Source: Pseudonocardiales bacterium
GTDB taxonomy: Bacteria; Actinomycetota; Actinomycetes; Mycobacteriales; Pseudonocardiaceae
DNA: 37,316 nucleotides
Direction of reading: 5' to 3'
Assembly: GCA_019244165.1 (NCBI GenBank)
Contig: JAFATA010000026.1
Span: 1 to 37,316, forward strand
The notes beneath the pieces were generated by a model that did not search any database, had not been told where the DNA came from, and worked only from the letters and a program-made list of their open reading frames with translations. Of this stretch, positions 1-7,220 are shown in pieces (position 1 is the stretch's first letter; each line of letters starts with the position of its first letter). The translations under genes and the position numbers were made by a program.

Positions 1-1
1 G

Positions 2-883
2 ACGATGGCCGCGGTCCCCGCCTCGGTGGGACTCGAGCAGCGCGAGGCCGCCGAAGCTGATCTGGCTCGGTATGCCCGCTCATTTAATCCGACGTCGTTA
101 TATAAAATCGGGCGGCACATTCTGGCGCATCTGGACCAGGACGGTCCGCAGCCCCGGCAGGAGCCCGAGCCTGCCCCTTCTGCAGGGGAGCTGCGGTTGC
201 GGGAGCGCCGCGATGGGCGGCTGGGGTTCGAAGGGTTCCTGGAGTCTGAGCACGGTGCCGCGTTCCGTTCTTTGATCGAGCAGTTTGCCGTACCCCGCCC
301 TGCGGCCGAGGGTATGCCCGATGCGCGTACCACCCCGCAGCGCAACGCTGATGCGCTGGTGGAGGTCTGTGGGCTGGCCCGCGCCGCCCACGACTGCCCC
401 ACCACCGGTGGAGAACCCCCGCATGTGAGCGTCACTATTGACTGGGAGGCTCTGCGCACTGGCCTGGGGGCCGCGACGCTGGATTACGGAACCCACATGA
501 GAGCCTCTGAGGCCCGCCGGTGGGCTTGTGACGCGAAAATCATTCCCGTCGTGCTGGGTGGGGCCTCTGAACCGCTCGACGTCGGGCGGGCCATGCGGAC
601 CGTCCCGCTATCCATTCGTCGCGCGCTAGTGGTGCGGGATCGGGGATGCGCGTTCCCGGGTTGTGACCGGCCACCGGCACTATGCCAGGCCCACCACTGC
701 CAGTATTGGGCTGATGGCGGTGACACCAGCATCGACAACTGCGTTCTTTTATGTGAGACGCATCATCGGCATGTGCATTGCACTGGGTGGGAGATCCTGA
801 TCCGCCCGGGCTACGTCGAGTTCATTCCCCCAGCAATTCTGGACGCCGACCGTAGACCACTGCGCAACCCCCTGCGCTGCTAA
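2..883 (+). CDS. DUF222/HNH endonuclease domain protein (13E12-type), 5' end outside window
   Basis: The C-terminal part is a canonical HNH nuclease fold: a Cys-x4-Cys pair (RGCAFPGCDRP), then QAHH, a W-x-DGG-x-T loop, and NCVLLCETHHRHVH, which together give the zinc-binding and catalytic His residues of the HNH family. The upstream part resembles the end of the DUF222 domain that precedes HNH in actinobacterial 13E12-repeat proteins. The first ATG is at position 5 (292 residues to the stop), but the frame is open to the window edge and most of DUF222 is missing, so the gene very probably starts upstream. Proteins of this family are numerous in actinobacterial genomes and their role is not established; a nuclease activity is inferred from the motif. 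A second, clearly different member lies at 32417-33805. Confidence 0.85.
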   Translation, partial: TMAAVPASVGLEQREAAEADLARYARSFNPTSLYKIGRHILAHLDQDGPQPRQEPEPAPSAGELRLRERRDGRLGFEGFLESEHGAAFRSLIEQFAVPRPAAEGMPDARTTPQRNADALVEVCGLARAAHDCPTTGGEPPHVSVTIDWEALRTGLGAATLDYGTHMRASEARRWACDAKIIPVVLGGASEPLDVGRAMRTVPLSIRRALVVRDRGCAFPGCDRPPALCQAHHCQYWADGGDTSIDNCVLLCETHHRHVHCTGWEILIRPGYVEFIPPAILDADRRPLRNPLRC

Positions 884-969
884 GCGATCGCCCCCGTCAG
901 TGGCGGAGTGACAGGCAAACGGTGTGGGTGAACCGCGCGGGGCGCAATCGGTTCGCTACCCTCGCACCC

Positions 970-1203
970 ATGGGTAGCAACCGCAGTGACCTGCACCGCC
1001 TGGTCGACGAGCTGGATGAGCAGCTGTTGAACGATGCGGCGGCGCTGCTGCGCACGCTGAAACCGACAGCCGATGTACCGCGCCAGCCGCGGCGGCGGCT
1101 GCCGATGAGCGGTGCCTACGACAGCGGCCGGAGCGACACGGCCACGCGATCGCCCGAGATTCTGCGACAGGGACTCGGCGGTCGGGATCCGCACCACAGG
1201 TGA
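970..1203 (+). CDS. VapB-like antitoxin of a PIN toxin-antitoxin pair
   Basis: This 77-residue protein begins LHRLVDELDEQLLNDAAALL after a short leader, a helix typical of small antitoxins found beside PIN toxins in actinobacteria, and ends with an EILRQGLGG-like tail. It would bind and block the downstream PIN RNase and probably the shared promoter. The ATG at 970 is chosen because family members start just before the LHRLVDEL helix; an upstream GTG at 922 would add 16 residues of no recognisable type. Its TGA stop overlaps the GTG start of the toxin by four bases (GTGA), which supports translational coupling. The assignment rests on size, helix pattern and position rather than on a strong domain. 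Confidence 0.65.
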   Translation: MGSNRSDLHRLVDELDEQLLNDAAALLRTLKPTADVPRQPRRRLPMSGAYDSGRSDTATRSPEILRQGLGGRDPHHR

Positions 1204-1715
1204 TCGTCGACACCGGGGTCATCTACGCCGACATCGACCGAACCGACGACTGGCACGCTCCTGCAGCCGAGCTGCTCAGCACCGCACCGGGTCCGCTTCG
1301 CGTGCCCGCTCTCGTCATCACCGAGGTCTGCTACCTCTTGGAAACCCGCCTCGGTCCGGTCGCCGAGGCCGACTTCTTGGCCGCGCTTAGCCGCCACGAC
1401 TTTGACCCTATCCCGCTGACGAGCGGGGACTACACGCGAGCTGCTGAGCTGGTCCGCAAGTATGCGGACTTTCCCCTCGGCGCCGTCGATGCGTCCGTGA
1501 TTGCGGTCGCCGAGCGGCTGGGTGACTTAGAGGTCGCCACTACCGACCGCCGGCACTCGTCCGTTGCTGGCGTAGTGCTGTATTCCGTCCACCTCCAACA
1601 CGACACGTTGACCGCGGGGAAGGAGGAGCAAAAAATCCATACGGAACCTCAGCAACGCGTCTCTGCCGCGCATTTGGACAGTTTTTGGGTCCCAATGCAG
1701 CCAGACTTCGGGTAG
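1200..1715 (+). CDS. PIN-domain toxin (VapC-like) with aberrant C-terminal tail
   Basis: PIN-domain RNases use a cluster of acidic residues to bind Mg2+ and cut RNA. All are visible: Asp4 (MIVDTGV), Glu42 (ITEVCYLLE), Asp97 (GAVDASVIA) and Asp116 (TTDRRH). A normal VapC ends about 15-20 residues after the TDRRH motif, at 130-140 residues. Here the family-like sequence stops near residue 123 and some 47 residues follow that are read antisense through the 3' part of the convergent AbiJ-like gene. The tail is therefore an artefact of a DNA junction near 1566-1573, and the last strand and helix of the PIN fold are probably missing. Catalytic residues remain, so activity is uncertain. It is translationally coupled to the antitoxin by a GTGA overlap. 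Confidence 0.8.
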   Translation: MIVDTGVIYADIDRTDDWHAPAAELLSTAPGPLRVPALVITEVCYLLETRLGPVAEADFLAALSRHDFDPIPLTSGDYTRAAELVRKYADFPLGAVDASVIAVAERLGDLEVATTDRRHSSVAGVVLYSVHLQHDTLTAGKEEQKIHTEPQQRVSAAHLDSFWVPMQPDFG

Positions 1716-2831
1716 GAGTGCTGGGAGGTCCTGTATGGAGGTATTGAAGATCTTGTGGTAGAGGTCGTACAGAAGGCGCTGTGGAGGCGAGTTAGCGAGC
1801 AAGCTTTCGCGAAGCCTTTTGTAGAGTGCGGACTTTGCTTCGTCATCACTTTGAAGTTCGCGTGTTTCCCTCCACCACGCCTGCAGGTCACGCCATCGGA
1901 TACCATCTGCTCCGATAGGCCGGTCATAGACGAGGACGCTGTCGGTGTTCTCGACGATCTCGATGTCGTTGTTGATGGCGTCGCGGAACCGAATATCCGG
2001 CTTTGTTGGCGAAGCAAAGATAAGGTTCTTCGGGCGACTGGTGTTCTTTGATCGAGTTGAGAAAATGCTGAACACTGGATAGCCGCCGTCGGTACCAATT
2101 TCGCGCAACTCAATTCCGACGGTGCGGAGATGGTGGTTCACCGCGTTGACGAAGTTTCGCTGAGTCGGCTCGTCAGGGACGACTTCGGCGGAGGCCAAGC
2201 CTTCGAGAAATAATGCAAAACGTTTATGGGACGCTTCGAAGGCGCCGAGCTGTTCGAATAGCTCCTCGGTCGACCAATCTCCAGGATTGCGGAAAACGTG
2301 CTGATCGATGCGCGCTCCCAGGCTTGTCGTGCTGTCGAGCCAGCCGAACCATGGGCTAAACGGATCATCGTCTAACACCCACAATCGGCTCAGCAAAGCC
2401 CTGAATCTATCGGCGCCATGGACGAGATCCGCGAGGTCAAGACCGCGAGCGATCTCGCGTCGAGTTCTCTTCGGTATCTGCAGAGGATCCTCGCCCGCCC
2501 AGAGCAGGTCCTGGATTGCATTGCGAGTTTTTGCACCCAACTTCTGATGGATCAGAACCTTCGTCGCAATCTCCGGTAAATGGGTGTCGGGCAAAGCTGC
2601 AAAGCTCTTGGAGACTCTTTCATGTTTCGTGCCCTCGTCCGGTGGTGTCGGCAGTCCAAGAAGTTCACATGCGCCGCCGAGCGTCTCGTGCGTGTGCCGG
2701 CTGCTGATACTCGAAGTGACGTCTCCGAGGAGCTCGCGCAGTGCCGCGAGGTCCGTATTGCCTACCACCGAATGATTCTGGCAGACGTAGACGACGGTCT
2801 CCAAAACGACGACGCTACCCTGGAGCCCCAC
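1527..2831 (-). CDS. AbiJ-like abortive-infection protein, C-terminal nuclease part truncated
   Basis: The protein resembles actinobacterial proteins annotated with an AbiJ N-terminal domain; I recognise the family by stretches such as KRTRREIARGLDLADLVHG, HVFRNPGDWSTEELFEQLGAF, RPKNLIFASPTKPDIRFRDA and PEVWLHWDPKTV. These proteins are implicated in phage defence. The C-terminus begins a restriction-like nuclease core (RMDFLLLLP...VVLEVDGIQHYA), but the family normally continues for several dozen residues after HYA with further nuclease and helix elements. Here it ends 13 residues later in sequence antisense to vapC, so the nuclease is cut short. The start is uncertain: the first 21 residues do not look like the family, and a GTG at 2768 is a plausible alternative. 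Base composition is visibly more A/T-rich than the neighbours, consistent with horizontal acquisition. Confidence 0.65.
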   Translation of the reverse strand: MGLQGSVVVLETVVYVCQNHSVVGNTDLAALRELLGDVTSSISSRHTHETLGGACELLGLPTPPDEGTKHERVSKSFAALPDTHLPEIATKVLIHQKLGAKTRNAIQDLLWAGEDPLQIPKRTRREIARGLDLADLVHGADRFRALLSRLWVLDDDPFSPWFGWLDSTTSLGARIDQHVFRNPGDWSTEELFEQLGAFEASHKRFALFLEGLASAEVVPDEPTQRNFVNAVNHHLRTVGIELREIGTDGGYPVFSIFSTRSKNTSRPKNLIFASPTKPDIRFRDAINNDIEIVENTDSVLVYDRPIGADGIRWRDLQAWWRETRELQSDDEAKSALYKRLRESLLANSPPQRLLYDLYHKIFNTSIQDLPALLPEVWLHWDPKTVQMRGRDALLRFRMDFLLLLPRGQRVVLEVDGIQHYASNGRVPAVGSGDL

Positions 2832-3257
2832 GACGCCAAGGTGACCATGCAGCAGCAGTGCCGCGGCGGCTCAGACCGCTCTGACCGACCTCCAGATACC
2901 GACAGAGTGACAGGTCGTCGTGGCCCGATGTCCGCAGCACCGCGGGGTCAGCATCAGGGTCAAGCTGGGCGAGGCCGTCTCGGTCCTGATTCCGCCGAAG
3001 GATGCTCAGAAGCAGATCACACGGTTCGTCTGCAGCCACCGCGTCGGTAGATCACCGAGAAGGCGGACACCACCGCCCGCCCGGCAACCGACCATCTCCT
3101 CGATGACGCGCTGTCATGCCGTTGTCTACGCGGATGCCAGCACAGGCCGCGCGACGAATTACCCGATATGGCTCCGCAGTGGGCGTCCGAACTGGGCAGC
3201 CAGCGGTCCCGCAGTCCGGCTCACGCAGCACTGCCACGGGGCTCAACGCGGCGCGCC
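2832..3257. other. Unassigned 426-bp gap
   Basis: No convincing gene is seen. The best open frame is on the minus strand (GTG at 3039 to 2815, 74 codons), which overlaps the doubtful start of the AbiJ-like gene and contains a moderately protein-like, acidic stretch (DGLAQLDPDADPAVLRTSGH). A second minus frame (3052-3246) and a plus frame (2920-3402) have no recognisable features and Arg/Pro-rich composition typical of non-coding frames in high-GC DNA. The region could be a remnant from the event that brought in the AbiJ-like gene, or it could hold the promoter of that gene. Confidence 0.4.
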
Positions 3258-3500
3258 TCAGGGGGTGAGGGTGCGGAGGAAGCTGCGCCAGGCGGGGGTG
3301 GGGACGGTCAGCGCGGGGCCTTCGGGGTCCTTGGAGTCGCGCACTAGCACCCGGCCCGGCGTGGGCGCGACCTGCACGCAGTTGCCGTGGAAGGCGCTGT
3401 AGCTGCTGGTGCGCCAGCCGACCTCGACGCAGTCCCCGTTGAAGCAGCTGTAGCTGCTCTTCTGCCAGACGATCCGGTCCGGCTCAGGGGCGATCATCAT
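3258..3500 (-). CDS. DUF397 protein with duplicated N-terminal motif
   Basis: DUF397 proteins are small actinobacterial partners of XRE regulators, with the signature W-x-K-SSYS-x4-G-x-CVEV, then RDSK...F. This 80-residue protein has the signature twice in tandem (WQKSSYSCFNGDCVEV and WRTSSYSAFHGNCVQV) before a single VRDSKDPEGPALTVPTPAWRSFL ending. At DNA level the copies are a 51-bp imperfect tandem duplication (3367-3417 and 3418-3468). The ATG at 3500 (or the adjacent one at 3497) overlaps the end of the upstream XRE gene by about 17 bases, so the two are co-translated. By analogy with BldB/WhiJ-type pairs it is likely to modulate the XRE regulator; that role is inferred. Confidence 0.9.
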   Translation of the reverse strand: MMIAPEPDRIVWQKSSYSCFNGDCVEVGWRTSSYSAFHGNCVQVAPTPGRVLVRDSKDPEGPALTVPTPAWRSFLRTLTP

Positions 3501-4356
3501 GATCCTCTCGTTCCGCGGAGAGCTCAGTTGCCACGGTGGCAATCAGCTCTCTCGATTCTCTCTCGCCCAGCGCGGTCTGGGCCAGCAAACCCAGGATGCG
3601 CCGGTAGGCGGCGATCTCCTCGGGCTTCTCCAGGAACAGGCTGGTGGTCTCGCTCTCCAGGTAGACCACCGGGCGGAACTCGGCGAACTCGATGAGCCTG
3701 AAGGCTCCCGCCGCCGCGGCGTGCCCGCCCAGCGTGGCCGGCACCACCCGGAGGCTCAGGTAGGGGCGGGTCGCCTTGCGCAGCAGGTGCTGCAGCTGCT
3801 CGGCCATCACCGCCGGCCCGCCCACCGGCAGGTGCAGCACGAACTCGTGGATGAAGAAGCTGAACCGGGCCGGGCGTTCCCGGCCGAACAGGCTCTGGCG
3901 GCCCAGCCGGGCGGCCACCCGGTCCTCGATCTCCTCTGTTGGCATCGTGCTCGCCCGAATTAGCGCGCGGGCGTAGTCGGTGGTCTGCAGCAGGCCGGGC
4001 ACCAGCGTCGGCTCGAATTCGTCGATACTCACCGCCTTGTTCTCGTGGTCGATCAGGGTGCGCAGCTGGTGGGGCAGCCGACTGCCGTGCTGCTGTAGCC
4101 AGCCCGGGGTGTTCTGCTCCCGGCAGATCCCCAGCAGCCGCTCCCGCTCGGCGCCGGTCACCTCGACCACCGCGAGGAACGCCGAGACGTCCACCTCGGT
4201 GCCGCCGCGCTTGCCGGACAGCAGCCGGGACACCCGGCTCTGCGACCAGCCGAGCTTCGCGGCGGCACCCTTCTGGTCCAGCCCGGACTGCTCCATCGCC
4301 CGGCGCAGCCCCTCGCCCAGCTCCCGGCTGCGTATCGTCGGTTCGCGATCGCGCAT
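3484..4356 (-). CDS. XRE-family transcriptional regulator with DUF5753-type C-terminus
   Basis: The 290-residue protein has an N-terminal helix-turn-helix (LGEGLRRAMEQSGLDQKGAAAKLGWSQSRVSRLLSGKRG, about residues 10-48) followed by the long alpha/beta domain usual in actinobacterial DUF397 partners (YARALI, EDRVAARLGRQ, FIHEFVLHLPVGG, LRVVPATLGGHAAAAGAFRLIEF). The ATG at 4356 is chosen over the upstream extension because it has a strong ribosome site (GGGAGG about 7 bases ahead) and starts directly before the HTH. The family includes WhiJ-like regulators of development and antibiotic production in Streptomyces. It is transcribed divergently from the small gene at 4511, with 154 bp between starts, so self-regulation from that region is likely. 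The specific signal is unknown. Confidence 0.92.
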   Translation of the reverse strand: MRDREPTIRSRELGEGLRRAMEQSGLDQKGAAAKLGWSQSRVSRLLSGKRGGTEVDVSAFLAVVEVTGAERERLLGICREQNTPGWLQQHGSRLPHQLRTLIDHENKAVSIDEFEPTLVPGLLQTTDYARALIRASTMPTEEIEDRVAARLGRQSLFGRERPARFSFFIHEFVLHLPVGGPAVMAEQLQHLLRKATRPYLSLRVVPATLGGHAAAAGAFRLIEFAEFRPVVYLESETTSLFLEKPEEIAAYRRILGLLAQTALGERESRELIATVATELSAEREDHDDRP

Positions 4357-4510
4357 GGTGACCTCCCGCTGGCACCATACGGCCTGCCCGGCAGGAAATC
4401 GAGCAACGTGTCCGAACGTCGACTTGTATGTCCCTGGGCCATTCGAGTCACCTGTGTGCTGGCGGGGTGATCGGCCTCGCCGCACTCAACCCGGACCCGG
4501 GAGATATCCG

Positions 4511-4846
4511 ATGACCCTCACCCCAGCGGTCGCCGACGCCTTCGAGTTGCTGCAGCAGGACCTGTGTCGGCAGCTGGATGAGGCAGAGTCCTCATCGACC
4601 AGCTACTGCGACTGGGACCAGGATGATATTGACGCCGCGCGCGAGCTGATTCCCCATCTGGTGCTGGTCCTGCGTGGGCTGCTGCTGGATCACCAGATGC
4701 GGCCGAGCGGCGAATGTCGGACCTGCTCTTCGGCGTGGCCGTGCCCGGTCGTGGCGGTGATGCACGGCATGCTCAAAGATCCGGAGCACCAGTTCCCCGC
4801 CCTCGCCCGCCGGGTGGGCGAGGCCCGGGTAGGCGAGGCCCAGTGA
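4511..4846 (+). CDS. Conserved small actinobacterial protein with Cys motif
   Basis: The 111-residue protein starts at an ATG preceded by GGGAG eight bases upstream. Its C-terminal half carries ECRTCSSAWPCPVV, a C-x2-C-x4-C arrangement that recurs in small proteins encoded beside XRE/DUF397 pairs in actinobacteria; I recognise the context but not a named family. The middle (IPHLVLVLRGLLLDHQM) is an amphipathic helix. The last residues (RRVGEARVGEAQ) come from a 15-bp tandem duplication at 4811-4840. It diverges from the XRE regulator and may be its target or third partner. A metal-binding or redox role for the cysteines is possible but not shown. It converges on pth with only six bases between stop codons. 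Confidence 0.75.
   Translation: MTLTPAVADAFELLQQDLCRQLDEAESSSTSYCDWDQDDIDAARELIPHLVLVLRGLLLDHQMRPSGECRTCSSAWPCPVVAVMHGMLKDPEHQFPALARRVGEARVGEAQ
4811..4840 (+). repeat. 15-bp tandem duplication in coding end
   Basis: CGGGTGGGCGAGGCC at 4811-4825 is followed directly by CGGGTAGGCGAGGCC at 4826-4840. The copies differ at one base and keep the reading frame, adding five residues (RVGEA) to the small Cys protein. Confidence 0.85.
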
Positions 4847-4852
4847 CCGCAG

Positions 4853-5449
4853 TTAGTGCAGCTGGTTCTGGGTGGCGGCCAGCCCCTGGGTGAGGAGTTG
4901 CTCGACGGCGTCGGCGCAGCGGCCCACCAGCAGGTTCAGCTCGCGGCGTTGCTCGGCGGAAAAGTCGCGCAGCACGAAGTCAGCCGGATCCATCCGGCCC
5001 GGCGGTCGACCGATACCAAAGCGCACCCGTAAGTAATCCCGGCTACCCAGACACGCCGAGATCGAGCGCAGACCCTTGTGCCCACCCTCGCCACCGCCGC
5101 GCTTGAGCCTGAGCACTCCGTGATCGAGGTCCAGGTCGTCGTGCACGACCACCACATCGGTCGGCGGGATCTTGAAGAATGACGCCGTCCCGGCCACCGC
5201 TGGCCCGGAAACGTTCATGAACGAGCGTGGGCGGGCCAGCACCACCCGGTGTCCGGCCAGCCGGGTTTCCCCGACGTCGGCCCCGGCTCGGTGGGAGGTG
5301 AAGCGCCCGCCCGCCCGCCGGGCCAACTCCTCGACCACCATGAACCCGACGTTGTGCCGGTTGCCGGCGTAGCTGGGCCCGGGGTTGCCCAGGCCCACGA
5401 TCAGGGTGATCTCACCGGCGACCCAGTCGGTGCTCTTGCCAGCGGTCAC
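4853..5449 (-). CDS. pth: Peptidyl-tRNA hydrolase
   Basis: Pth frees tRNA from peptidyl-tRNAs that drop off the ribosome. The 198-residue protein has the usual length and motifs: [23 protein letters not shown] with Asn and the catalytic His of the NRHNVGF motif, [16 protein letters not shown] with the conserved Asp, and [13 protein letters not shown] followed by [11 protein letters not shown]. The start is a GTG 17 bases after the rplY stop; the first dozen residues ([13 protein letters not shown]) precede the conserved core and vary in the family. The order rplY-pth is conserved in actinobacteria, and the two are probably co-transcribed from the promoter behind prs. Confidence 0.97.
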   Translation of the reverse strand: MTAGKSTDWVAGEITLIVGLGNPGPSYAGNRHNVGFMVVEELARRAGGRFTSHRAGADVGETRLAGHRVVLARPRSFMNVSGPAVAGTASFFKIPPTDVVVVHDDLDLDHGVLRLKRGGGEGGHKGLRSISACLGSRDYLRVRFGIGRPPGRMDPADFVLRDFSAEQRRELNLLVGRCADAVEQLLTQGLAATQNQLH

Positions 5450-5466
5450 GGCCCTCGCAGACTCGC

Positions 5467-6087
5467 TCAGGCTGGCTCCTCCGAGGACCGGGCAGCGGAC
5501 TCCGTCTCCTCCTCGGCCGTACCCGGCTCTTCCAGGTCTTCGGCCCTCGGAGCGACCACGACGTTGACCACGAGCTGTTCTGGGTCGGTCCGCAGCTGCA
5601 CCCCCGGCGGCAGCGGCACCTCACCGGCCAGCACCCGGGTACCCTCCGGCGCGTCCTGGACCGACACCTCGAACTCCTCGGGGATGGCCAGCGCGTCCGC
5701 CTCAACTTGGAGGGCTCCCAGCTCCTGGGTGACCAGGGTCTCCGGAGCGGCCTCACCGGTGACGACGACAGGCACGTCCACCACGACCTTCTCGCCGCGC
5801 CGGACGATCAGCAGATCGACGTGCTCGATGTACCGCCGGATCGGGTGCACGGTGATAGTCTTGGTCAGCGCGAGTTGTGGCCGGCCGTCCAGGTCGAGGC
5901 TGAGCACGGCGTTGCTGCCCTGCTCACGCACGACCCTGGCGAACTCTAGCGCGGGCAGTGCCACGTGCAGTGGGTCGCTGCCATGCCCGTAGAGCACCGC
6001 GGGGATCTTGCCGGCGCGGCGGGTACGGCGGGCGGCGCCCTTGCCGAACTCGGTGCGTGGCTCGGCAGCCAGACGGACCTCGGACAC
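5467..6087 (-). CDS. rplY: 50S ribosomal protein L25 / general stress protein Ctc
   Basis: L25 binds 5S rRNA in the large subunit; the long Ctc form carries an extra C-terminal beta domain. The 206-residue protein shows both: the RNA-binding domain ([40 protein letters not shown]) and the Ctc domain ([21 protein letters not shown]), followed by an acidic Glu-rich tail typical of actinobacteria. The GTG start at 6087 has an AAGGAG ribosome site about eight bases upstream. A 146-bp leader separates it from prs and contains a likely promoter, so rplY-pth can be expressed apart from glmU-prs. Confidence 0.97.
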   Translation of the reverse strand: MSEVRLAAEPRTEFGKGAARRTRRAGKIPAVLYGHGSDPLHVALPALEFARVVREQGSNAVLSLDLDGRPQLALTKTITVHPIRRYIEHVDLLIVRRGEKVVVDVPVVVTGEAAPETLVTQELGALQVEADALAIPEEFEVSVQDAPEGTRVLAGEVPLPPGVQLRTDPEQLVVNVVVAPRAEDLEEPGTAEEETESAARSSEEPA

Positions 6088-6222
6088 GGCGGACTCCTTA
6101 GCAGGTTCGAGGCGCGACGCCGGTGGGCGTGACGCCGGAGCGAGGTACGGCGGGCCCGAAGGCGGTGGCGGCGCCCGCCCTCGTGCCCGGGTACGGGCGC
6201 GCTGAGCGCCACACCGCGCAGC

Positions 6223-6251
6223 AGTATAACGGATCAGGCGTTGCCGTCGAA
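6223..6251 (-). promoter_or_regulatory. Candidate promoter for rplY-pth
   Basis: On the minus strand a TATACT hexamer (plus positions 6223-6228) lies just downstream of the prs stop codon; it differs from the sigma-70-type -10 consensus at one base and stands out in GC-rich DNA. A weak -35 (TTCGAC, 6246-6251) lies 17 bases upstream, inside the end of prs. Transcription would begin near 6216, leaving a leader of about 130 nt before rplY. That leader can form a stem between 6171-6177 and 6194-6200 (GCGCCCG/CGGGCGC). Confidence 0.45.
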
Positions 6252-7220
6252 TAGGCTGGTCACTGAACCGTCTTCGAAGACCTCGTGGATCGCGCGGGCC
6301 AGCAGCGGTGCGATAGACAACACGGTCATCCCGGGAAAGCGCTTCTCATCCGCGATGGGCAACGTGTTGGTGAGGATGATTTCGCGGGCGCCGCAGCGGG
6401 ACAGCCGCTCGGTCGCCGGGCCGGACAGCACCCCGTGGGTGGCGGCGATGACCGCGTCGGTGGCACCACCCTCCAGGAGTGCCCGCACCGCACTGGCCGC
6501 CGTGCCCGCAGTGTCGATCATGTCGTCGATCACCACGCAGAGCCGGCCCTCGATGTCACCGACCACCCGGTTGGCGACCGCCCGGTTGGGCCTGGTGGGG
6601 TCACGGGTCTTGTGGATGAACGCCAGCGGGGTATTGCCCAGGGCCTCAGCCCAACGCTCGGCCAGCCGCACCCGGCCGGAGTCCGGCGACACCACAGCCA
6701 GCTCACGTCCGGCGTAGGTGCTCTTGATGTGGTTGGCGAGCAGCGGCAACGCGAACAGATGGTCCACCGGGCCGTCGAAGAACCCCATGATCTGCGAGGT
6801 GTGCAGGTCCACAGTCATGATCCGGTTCGCGCCGGCGACCTTGAGCAAGTCCGCGACGAGCCGGGCGGAGATGGGCTCGCGCCCACGGTGTTTCTTGTCT
6901 TGACGGCTGTAACCCCAGAACGGCATCACGGCGGTGATCCGCTTGGCCGAGGCGCGCTTGAGCGCATCCACCATGATCAACTGTTCCATGATGGCGTCGT
7001 TGATCGGGGCGGTGTGGGCCTGCATGACGAAGGCGTCGCAGCCGCGGACCGACTCCTCGAATCGGACGAAAATCTCACCATTGGCGAAGGAGTAGGCCGA
7101 CTGCGGGGTGACGGCGACGTCAAGATGCTTGGCCACCTCCTCGGCCAACTCGGGGTGGTAGCGCCCGGAGAGGAGCATCAGGCTCTTCTTCGGGATCGCC
7201 GACATCGTGCAAAGGCTCAT
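6234..7220 (-). CDS. prs: Ribose-phosphate pyrophosphokinase (PRPP synthetase)
   Basis: The enzyme makes PRPP from ribose 5-phosphate and ATP for nucleotides, His, Trp and, in actinobacteria, decaprenyl-phospho-arabinose-type precursors. Visible motifs are [16 protein letters not shown] at the N-terminus, [16 protein letters not shown], the ATP-binding [18 protein letters not shown] flexible region, [11 protein letters not shown], and the PRPP loop [13 protein letters not shown]. At 328 residues it is full length. The ATG at 7220 overlaps the glmU stop (ATGA) and has a GGAGCGAG ribosome site; a second ATG at 7205 ([11 protein letters not shown]) matches the usual family start and is an alternative. 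glmU-prs are translationally coupled, a conserved actinobacterial pair. Confidence 0.97.
   Translation of the reverse strand: MSLCTMSAIPKKSLMLLSGRYHPELAEEVAKHLDVAVTPQSAYSFANGEIFVRFEESVRGCDAFVMQAHTAPINDAIMEQLIMVDALKRASAKRITAVMPFWGYSRQDKKHRGREPISARLVADLLKVAGANRIMTVDLHTSQIMGFFDGPVDHLFALPLLANHIKSTYAGRELAVVSPDSGRVRLAERWAEALGNTPLAFIHKTRDPTRPNRAVANRVVGDIEGRLCVVIDDMIDTAGTAASAVRALLEGGATDAVIAATHGVLSGPATERLSRCGAREIILTNTLPIADEKRFPGMTVLSIAPLLARAIHEVFEDGSVTSLFDGNA

Noticed and set aside
2920..3402. 160-codon plus-strand gene
   Set aside because: No ribosome site, no recognisable motif, and it runs antisense into the DUF397 gene.
3524..4378. 284-codon minus-strand frame over the XRE gene
   Set aside because: Overlapping shadow frame with Pro/Ala/Gly/Arg composition; the XRE frame has the recognisable HTH.
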